Assembly (NCBI GenBank): GCA_027482725.1
Contig: JAIXVT010000315.1
Coordinates: forward strand, 1-13,463
Direction: 5' to 3'
Length of the DNA: 13,463 nt
Source: Pseudomonadota bacterium
GTDB lineage: Bacteria > Bdellovibrionota > UBA1018 > CAIMNF01
A program made the translations under genes and the position numbers. Positions 6,594 through 12,172 of this stretch are shown piece after piece. Numbering within the stretch: position 1 is the stretch's first letter; every line of letters starts with the position of its first letter. The notes beneath the pieces were generated by a model that saw nothing but the letters and a program-made list of their open reading frames with translations, was not told where the DNA came from and did no database searches.

Positions 6594-8894
6594 TTTCCGG
6601 TGTTCAAGCAGGAGTCGTTCAGATGTTTTTACTCTGAGGTGTGGAATTGCAAGAGGATCGATAATGACTTCGGAATAAGGATGGAAGAGATCTCCCGAAT
6701 TTTTGATGGGCTTTAATGCCACAATCTGATTTTTCGAAACAAGATCGTCAATGCCGGTAAATCCGTCATGTTCTCCCAAGATAAAAAGCGAGTTCCTGTT
6801 TTCAATAATCGTGTCTCGGGTAATTTTTGAAACCTCTAGAATTTTTTCCGAAGTTAAACCCGCATAAGCCAAAATTTGCATATTTTTGGGTGTCGCCACC
6901 CATCTTGTTGTGGCCTCTGAGACCTCAAGCGTCGAGCACAAATGGTCCTCCAGTGCATGAGGAAAGCTGACCTCTACCTCGGTCCCACGCCCAAGTTTAC
7001 TCCGGATATAAAACCCCCCGCCTCGGTTGCGCAACACTTTTTTTACGTAATCTAAGCCGATTCCAGAACTGTCGTAGAGGCTGTAGTTTTCGTTTTCATT
7101 AAGGAGTGAATCTAAAGCATGTTCGGGAATACCTTCCCCATTATCGATCACTTTTACTAGGGTTTGGTTTTTAGCCGACTTGACTTCCACTGTGATGACT
7201 CCTGAACTCCCGAACATCGCGCGTCGAGAGTTTTCAAAAAGATTCGAGAATATCCGGTCGACTTCCACCTGTGAAATCGTGACCAAGTGAAAGTGGGCAT
7301 CAGGCGAAACGCTCACCCGGAATTCAATTTCAGAAAAATCGGACCGCGCTTCAAACGTTTGAATCAGTTCGTGCAAGAGACGGGGTAGGTAGGTATGTTC
7401 TCGTCCCTTTCCGCGCTCCCAATCCGTAATGAGTGAGCGAATGCGCTGGAGATTGGATTCCCAGCTGTGGCGAATTTCTTGGGGGACCCGGGGATCATCG
7501 AGCCCCAGCGACAGAGCGCCCAGAGGGGAGCGGAGATCGTGAAAAATCTGATGGGCTTTTTTGATTTCTCGGAGTCCACCCAAGGTAACCTTGGATTGTT
7601 TTTTGGAATCAAAAAGCAACATTGCCAGAAGAGATAGTCCGAAAATCACCGGGAAAAATTTGAACAAATAGACCTCGCCTATCGCGGACGACATCTGAAC
7701 GTGTGCGACACGATCATTTACTTGGATCAGTAGGCCGGTCGTGAACGTGAGGAATAACGAAACACCATAGCGCTCCATTTTCTGAAAGGCGTACACCAAT
7801 CCCAACACATAGGGAAGTGTTGCCCAAGGGATAAAGTAATCCGTAAGGCGATTAGAGAGACTGTAAACTGGGCTTCCTCGGTGCATGGGGAAAAAGGTAC
7901 CGATAATAGCGAGCAGCAGGTATCCTCCACAAATTACGCGATAGCTCCAATCCACCCAAACTTTCCAAGAGCGCCATTTATGGAAAAGCGTTTCGGAAGC
8001 GCGGAAAAGAGCCCAGTTCATGGCGTAAAGACTCCCGTAATACATCGGCCCGATCACGTTTACATTGAAAAAACTACGGGGCAGTCCTGAGAAAAAAATT
8101 AAAAAAATCCCGGCTGCCAACAGAAAATGGATAACCGCCCGAGTTTCGCTCACAAACACTCGGTGTTCAAAGCGTCCGATGTAAACCGCAAGAGCGATAA
8201 AAAGTAGAAAAAACCCAGAAAAAAGGGGTAAATAGATCCCTTGGCTGATCGCCACCGACTCAAACTCTCGGGTCAAGCCCTGGGGTGCAATCATCACGGG
8301 ACTTTTTCGAATTCCCGCACTGGAAAGGCGTGAATAGTACGCCTCGATTTTGAGCAGATTATCCCCGGAGGGGTTGAGGTAACCTTCCGGAATGGAAAGA
8401 TGCACCGGGCGGTTTTTCGCGTATTCGAAATCCGGATAAAAGCGTCCGTGTTGTCCGATAAACTTCCCATTCAAACTGAATCTTGCCGCGTCTGCTACCT
8501 CTGCAAAATAAAGGTGGCAGTTCGAATAGGTCGCTTTGCAAAACACCGGCGTTTTAAATGATGTTTCATAAGTCACGGAAGTCGGTTTTTCCGGAAGAGA
8601 CCATTTTTTAAGGTACTGTCCGGATTGGGTGAGGTCGGGTAAAGAGGTGCACCGGTCTTTTTCAGATGAAAGACACATTTTCCAGGTCTGTTGTTGAATT
8701 AAATCTGCATAGTCTTGCCGGAGTGCATCCTTGAGCATGGGTCCAGAAACCAACAATTGACCTAGTGTCACCACAAAACCGGTAACAAAACATACTTTAA
8801 TCGCGGACTTCAATGTGGGGGCGAGGATGGTGTACTCCTTAGCGATACAAACCAAGCACCGGAAGAGGCTAGGGGAAAATGTCTCGGTGTTCAA
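6558..8894 (-). CDS. Orphan membrane sensor histidine kinase, 7TM type with periplasmic beta-sandwich
   Basis: Inner-membrane sensor that should autophosphorylate on histidine; signal and partner are unknown, and no response regulator gene lies nearby. Order in the 778-residue frame: short cytoplasmic N-terminus, TM1 (about 33-50), periplasmic domain (about 55-215) resembling a galactose-binding/7TMR-DISM jelly roll (VADAARFSLNGKFIGQHG, then SGDNLLKIEAYY), and about seven helices between 219 and 428. Then comes the HisKA region with FHDLRSPLGALSLGL, H452 being the likely phosphorylation site, and the HATPase domain with N-box NLFENSRRAM (551-560), G1 DNGEGIP (584-590) and G2 GIGLDYV (611-617). 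Residues 650-778 form a C-terminal extension I cannot assign. The periplasmic part has two close cysteine pairs. The only upstream start codon is a TTG at 8894 without a ribosome binding site; a stop lies about 40 bases further up, and no later ATG precedes TM1, so the exact start is uncertain. Confidence 0.9.
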   Translation of the reverse strand: MNTETFSPSLFRCLVCIAKEYTILAPTLKSAIKVCFVTGFVVTLGQLLVSGPMLKDALRQDYADLIQQQTWKMCLSSEKDRCTSLPDLTQSGQYLKKWSLPEKPTSVTYETSFKTPVFCKATYSNCHLYFAEVADAARFSLNGKFIGQHGRFYPDFEYAKNRPVHLSIPEGYLNPSGDNLLKIEAYYSRLSSAGIRKSPVMIAPQGLTREFESVAISQGIYLPLFSGFFLLFIALAVYIGRFEHRVFVSETRAVIHFLLAAGIFLIFFSGLPRSFFNVNVIGPMYYGSLYAMNWALFRASETLFHKWRSWKVWVDWSYRVICGGYLLLAIIGTFFPMHRGSPVYSLSNRLTDYFIPWATLPYVLGLVYAFQKMERYGVSLFLTFTTGLLIQVNDRVAHVQMSSAIGEVYLFKFFPVIFGLSLLAMLLFDSKKQSKVTLGGLREIKKAHQIFHDLRSPLGALSLGLDDPRVPQEIRHSWESNLQRIRSLITDWERGKGREHTYLPRLLHELIQTFEARSDFSEIEFRVSVSPDAHFHLVTISQVEVDRIFSNLFENSRRAMFGSSGVITVEVKSAKNQTLVKVIDNGEGIPEHALDSLLNENENYSLYDSSGIGLDYVKKVLRNRGGGFYIRSKLGRGTEVEVSFPHALEDHLCSTLEVSEATTRWVATPKNMQILAYAGLTSEKILEVSKITRDTIIENRNSLFILGEHDGFTGIDDLVSKNQIVALKPIKNSGDLFHPYSEVIIDPLAIPHLRVKTSERLLLEHRKSHQDFTRFGSV

Positions 8895-8977
8895 TAAAAA
8901 TGATGCCGTGACCTTCGGAACGAATCGAATTCAACGAGAAGATACCATTCTGTTCCGTATATTCAGGGAATGTCATT

Positions 8978-9016
8978 GATCTAAAGCTACGATTAAGAAC
9001 AACGATCAAGAACAAC
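8978..9016. repeat. Tandem 13-bp direct repeats in the divergent upstream region
   Basis: GATTAAGAACAAC (8991-9003) is followed directly by GATCAAGAACAAC (9004-9016), 12 of 13 identical. A looser third unit, GATCTAAAGCTAC (8978-8990), matches at about 8 of 13. They lie in the 185-bp region between the divergently transcribed kinase and small secreted protein genes, about 50 bp upstream of the predicted -10 box of the latter, where an activator or repressor could bind. Apart from that -10 box I see nothing else supportable in this stretch. Confidence 0.6.
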
Positions 9017-9067
9017 ACCTGTTCATCTTCACCTTCCTTAAATCTAGGATCACTGCTCGGTTGGTTC

Positions 9068-9073
9068 TATACT
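9068..9073 (+). promoter_or_regulatory. Predicted -10 box for the small secreted protein operon
   Basis: TATACT, five of six to the consensus, with only six bases to the ATG at 9080. The seventh base after the box, the usual start of transcription, is the A of that ATG, so the transcript would be leaderless. No good -35 hexamer is seen at 16-18 bp, which lowers confidence. Confidence 0.35.
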
Positions 9074-9079
9074 TTCTCC

Positions 9080-9349
9080 ATGCGGGGACGAATGAAAATT
9101 TTAAGTTTAGCGCTGTTGGGATTCTTGAGCATCACTTTGGCTCATGCTCAAGACGGCGATTATGAAGTCGATACGGATTCGGATGAAGCGCCTGTGGAAT
9201 CGCCGTCAACCCCGCCTCAAGTCAAAAGGTCCGGTGACTCGGCACAAGGGTCCAAAGCCTCGCCCCGAATTGTTCCCCAAACCAATCGCTCTCAAATCAA
9301 ATCTCGATATAAAAAAGACGGAAAAAATCTCGATGTGGATACGGACTGA
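9080..9349 (+). CDS. Small secreted protein of unknown function
   Basis: I do not recognise this 89-residue protein. It has a clear Sec signal peptide: MRGRMK, a hydrophobic core LSLALLGFLSIT, and a signal peptidase I site after AHA (cleavage between residues 23 and 24). There is no lipobox cysteine, so it should be released into the periplasm or beyond. The mature part, about 66 residues, is low in complexity and likely disordered: acidic at first (DGDYEVDTDSDEAPVE), proline/serine rich in the middle, lysine/arginine rich afterwards, and ending in DVDTD, a near copy of EVDTD at 29-33. Translation could begin at the ATG at 9080 or at the ATG at 9092, which has GGGGA three bases before it. The last 17 bases overlap the nucleotidyltransferase gene, implying co-transcription and translational coupling. 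Confidence 0.7.
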   Translation: MRGRMKILSLALLGFLSITLAHAQDGDYEVDTDSDEAPVESPSTPPQVKRSGDSAQGSKASPRIVPQTNRSQIKSRYKKDGKNLDVDTD

Positions 9350-10619
9350 TCTCGCTCTTGTTTTACCCCCTGAAATTCGTGAAACCATCCTCAAGCTCAA
9401 TTCAAAAGGATACGAGGCTTATGTCGTGGGTGGGGCCGTGCGCGATGCTTTTCTACAAGTTCCGTGTGGCGATTTCGATATCGCAACATCGGCTTCTTTT
9501 GACGAATTAGCTGCCGTTTTTCCGCAACTCCAAAAAATAGGTGCCGCTTTTGGCGTGGGTTTACTCACGTTCTCTTCTGGTTTCCAAATTGAAATTGCCA
9601 CGTTTAGAAAAGAAGACGGGATTTTGGATCACCGACATCCCGCTACGGTGACTCATGGAACCCTGCAAGACGACGCGGGTAGGCGGGATTTTACCATTAA
9701 TGCACTTTACTATGATCTCAAACAAGGTCGCGTATTCGACGCGCATCAAGGCTGTGTTGATCTCCAAAAAAAAATAATCCGCACCGTAGGTGATCCCAGA
9801 ATCCGATTTAAAGAAGACGCGCTCCGCTTACTCCGAGCCGTTCGGTTTGCGGCACGGTTTGGTTTTGAACTTGATCCCGATCTGGTTCATTCCGCACGGG
9901 AACAAGGGCGGTTACTAAAAAAAATCAGCCAAGAACGGATTCGTGATGAATTGGGTCGTATGCTGATTCATGGCTCTCGGACACGTGCTTTGGTATTGCT
10001 CGATCATTTGCATCTGATTCCGTATGTCTTCCCAGAAATAGAAAATGCTCGTCGTGAGGACCGAAAAGTATGGGAGCGTACTTTGCGGGCGATTGATGCG
10101 GTCCGCGAAAGTGCCCATCAATTTGGATTTGCAGAATGGGTTGCGGTATTGCTTTCTCCCTTGATCAGAACACATCCCCTTGAAGACCGCGAACGGCAGT
10201 TACGGATCGTCCTTAAACATCACAAAATCCCGGTAGAACCCACCGAACGAATCGTTTTTTATGTGTTGGAATCGCCCAAATTCAGGTCCGTATTTGGAAT
10301 GAGAGATGCAAAGATTCTCCGCTGGGTACAACACCCTCATTTTTTGCGTCTGGCCGAAGTTCATCGCGTGGAGGCTGTGGCGACTGATGGTAACCTTGCG
10401 GGATATGAATTTGCGTTATCCTTAATGCACCAGTTCCGGAATCAGCCTGTTGTGACCCCTTTGTTGACTGGAGACGATTTGATTGGATTAGGTTTTCAGC
10501 CTGGGCCCAAATTTTCCGCTATTTTAGACGAAGTCCACGATCTGTTTTTAGAGAAGAAGCTCGAAACCAAAGAACAGGCGATGTCGTGGGTGATCGATCG
10601 TTGGGGAGAAGCCCTTTAA
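9333..10619 (+). CDS. cca: CCA-adding-type tRNA nucleotidyltransferase / poly(A) polymerase family
   Basis: Cytoplasmic class II nucleotidyltransferase that adds or repairs the 3' CCA of tRNA. The frame runs open further upstream, but that stretch is the out-of-frame shadow of the secreted protein gene. The ATG at 9333 gives 428 residues, starting close before the conserved head. Motifs: GGAVRD (33-38), the metal-binding acidic pair in DFD (47-49), IEIATFR (86-92), RRDFTINAL (117-125), the nucleotide-selecting EDALRLLR (161-168), ISQERIRDELGRML (198-211), and a C-terminal helical tail with LLTGDDLIGLGFQPGPKF (377-394) typical of this branch. The PcnB signature (GR-F-hydrophobic) is absent; GAAFGVGLLTF stands in its place, favouring tRNA over mRNA tailing. 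Whether it adds all of CCA or only part, as in species with split enzymes, cannot be read off. Overlaps the upstream gene by 17 bp and has only a weak ribosome binding site (GACGGA, ten bases upstream). Confidence 0.88.
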   Translation: MWIRTDLALVLPPEIRETILKLNSKGYEAYVVGGAVRDAFLQVPCGDFDIATSASFDELAAVFPQLQKIGAAFGVGLLTFSSGFQIEIATFRKEDGILDHRHPATVTHGTLQDDAGRRDFTINALYYDLKQGRVFDAHQGCVDLQKKIIRTVGDPRIRFKEDALRLLRAVRFAARFGFELDPDLVHSAREQGRLLKKISQERIRDELGRMLIHGSRTRALVLLDHLHLIPYVFPEIENARREDRKVWERTLRAIDAVRESAHQFGFAEWVAVLLSPLIRTHPLEDRERQLRIVLKHHKIPVEPTERIVFYVLESPKFRSVFGMRDAKILRWVQHPHFLRLAEVHRVEAVATDGNLAGYEFALSLMHQFRNQPVVTPLLTGDDLIGLGFQPGPKFSAILDEVHDLFLEKKLETKEQAMSWVIDRWGEAL

Positions 10620-10660
10620 CGTTCACTTGCGAATTCAGAAAGAAAAGCTCCTTTTAAGGC

Positions 10661-12145
10661 TTATTCTACCGCACTTAGCCTTGCCATACGTTTTTCATCG
10701 TAAGTAACAACTAAAGTTTTGTTTTGGGAATAAGTGACTTCGGTGGATTTCGGGATGCGTTTGACGTACTTTCGGAAACAATAATCTACCTCGGTTTTCC
10801 CCGCGACTTTTGCACCAAATTTCCCCCCGGAATAGTGCAAACATAAGTTGGCTCCGTCCAACAAGGTTTCCAAAGACGCCGTCTTTTTAGGCGGCACCTG
10901 GATCACCACATGGGCTCCGGGGCGTCCCTTGATGTGCATCCACACATCGTTTCCACGGGAAATTTTTTGCACTAATTCCAAGTTTTCTGCATTATCGCGT
11001 CCAACCCGGAGCGTAAAGTTCTCACGGTTGAGAAAGGTTCTTCCGGAGAATTGCACCTGTCGGGTTGGTTTGGTTTTTGCGGTAGAATCCGATGGATCCT
11101 TACCGAATCCTAGCGCATTCATCGCGTCTTGGATCTCGGGTAAGGTTTTTAGAGCAAAAAGCGTCGATACTTTTTCTTGCGCCTCTTTTACCCGATCAAC
11201 AGATCGGGCCAATCCCGCATTGCGCTCCTTACGATCCGCGATTTTGGCGTTCCTACGCCGTTCTTTCGAAAAATAAAATTGCATCAACCCATCCATGGTC
11301 GTGGCTTGTTCGTGTCCGGGGATGGAAACGTCTTGTCCTCTCTCGTGGTCCTGAACCACTACCGTCCGTTTTGGGGATTCGTTTTTGATCCGGTACAGAT
11401 TGGCCTGAATTAACTTTGCCCAGTTTCCGTAGTCGGGTTGATTTTGCGTTTCCTCTAGTGTTCTGATTCCAGCAAGCCATTGATCTCGGAGTTTGGCCTC
11501 TTGTGCACGTAAACTCTGTGCATGTTTTTCTAGACGGGCTAAAGCGCCCGCGCGCGCGCGGTGCTCGACGAAATCAGACGAATAGAGCAAATAATCACGA
11601 CGCGGGAGAGATTTTACTTTTTCCTCCCATACGAGATTCTTCTTTGCAGGGGGTAGGGGAAAGATTGGAGGTGGCGTTAGGGTGCAAGCTAAAATCTGAT
11701 GATCTGGTTCCAGCACCAAGCCCACGGGTTTTGTCGGAAGAAACGAAAAGTGGAGCCGCCGCAATCCTGATGCGGTGGAGAATTCGATTTCAAGGGCGCG
11801 ATCATTCTCAAAGTGCCGTATCTGCTGAAAACGCCCTCCGCAGACTTGTGTTTTGATGACTAAATCAAACGTCGATCCCGTCGCATTTTTGAATTTTTTA
11901 AAGGAATGGGATGCGATCTCCGGAATCACCACTAACCCGCATTGCCCGGCGCGCAGGCTTAGAAACAATTTTATGCCGTTACTGAAATCCAAAACCCATT
12001 CGCGATGTTGAAATCCAAGCTCAACCCACGGGGCCTCGGGAACATAGATCTGGTTGAGACGGGATCCTTGCAGAATAAGGGTTAGTTTTTCAGCAAAATC
12101 AACCCATTCCATAGAGTGAGCAAGCTGAAAACGTGACGATTCCAT
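10661..12145 (-). CDS. rqcH: RqcH/NFACT family ribosome quality control protein
   Basis: Bacterial homologue of Rqc2/NEMF, often labelled fibronectin-binding protein A. In studied bacteria it binds stalled large subunits with peptidyl-tRNA and recruits tRNA-Ala to add alanine tails that mark the chain for degradation. Numbering from the ATG at 12145 gives 494 residues, slightly shorter than the usual 550-570. NFACT-N covers about 12-170 and keeps the DR pair needed for tailing in other species (D115-R116 in HFENDRALEIEF). A charged helical middle with coiled-coil character follows (about 195-345), including YGNWAKLIQANLYRI. NFACT-R lies at about 379-487 (VGRDNAENLELVQKISRGND, then VWMHIKGRPGAHVVI and YCFRKYVKRI). 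The frame extends upstream to a TTG at 12214, which would run 41 bp into the divergent aminopeptidase gene, so the ATG at 12145 is preferred; the ATG at 12112 is also possible. Convergent with the nucleotidyltransferase gene, 41 bp apart, without a strong terminator. Confidence 0.88.
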   Translation of the reverse strand: MESSRFQLAHSMEWVDFAEKLTLILQGSRLNQIYVPEAPWVELGFQHREWVLDFSNGIKLFLSLRAGQCGLVVIPEIASHSFKKFKNATGSTFDLVIKTQVCGGRFQQIRHFENDRALEIEFSTASGLRRLHFSFLPTKPVGLVLEPDHQILACTLTPPPIFPLPPAKKNLVWEEKVKSLPRRDYLLYSSDFVEHRARAGALARLEKHAQSLRAQEAKLRDQWLAGIRTLEETQNQPDYGNWAKLIQANLYRIKNESPKRTVVVQDHERGQDVSIPGHEQATTMDGLMQFYFSKERRRNAKIADRKERNAGLARSVDRVKEAQEKVSTLFALKTLPEIQDAMNALGFGKDPSDSTAKTKPTRQVQFSGRTFLNRENFTLRVGRDNAENLELVQKISRGNDVWMHIKGRPGAHVVIQVPPKKTASLETLLDGANLCLHYSGGKFGAKVAGKTEVDYCFRKYVKRIPKSTEVTYSQNKTLVVTYDEKRMARLSAVE

Positions 12146-12162
12146 AGGTTCCAGTGTATACT
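12133..12162 (+). promoter_or_regulatory. Predicted promoter of the Xaa-Pro aminopeptidase gene
   Basis: GTGACG (12133-12138, four of six to the -35 consensus), an 18-bp spacer, then TATACT (12157-12162, five of six to the -10 consensus). Ten bases separate the -10 from the ATG at 12173, leaving a predicted leader of about 3-6 bases with no Shine-Dalgarno sequence. The -35 part lies inside the rqcH coding region. Confidence 0.4.
12155..12160 (-). promoter_or_regulatory. Predicted -10 box of rqcH
   Basis: TATACA on the minus strand, four of six to the consensus, nine bases before the ATG at 12145. It overlaps the opposing -10 box of the aminopeptidase gene through the palindrome GTATAC (12156-12161). 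No credible -35 is visible, and there is no clear Shine-Dalgarno sequence; the leader would be about 2-5 bases. Confidence 0.28.
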
Positions 12163-12172
12163 TATCGTCTTT

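Noticed and set aside
8914..8957. CGGAAC / GTTCCG inverted repeat upstream of the kinase gene
   Set aside because: Arms of only 6 bp with a 32-bp spacer; expected by chance in a region of this size.
9144..9332. N-terminal extension of the nucleotidyltransferase by 63 residues
   Set aside because: The stretch is basic, unlike the family, and overlaps in another frame a gene with a clear signal peptide; the family's conserved start follows the ATG at 9333.
10620..10660. Bidirectional terminator between the nucleotidyltransferase and rqcH genes
   Set aside because: Only a 5-bp AT-rich stem (AAAAG / CTTTT) is present, too weak to call.
10848..11276. 142-codon plus-strand open frame inside rqcH
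   Set aside because: Antisense shadow of the conserved NFACT-R coding region, without recognisable features.
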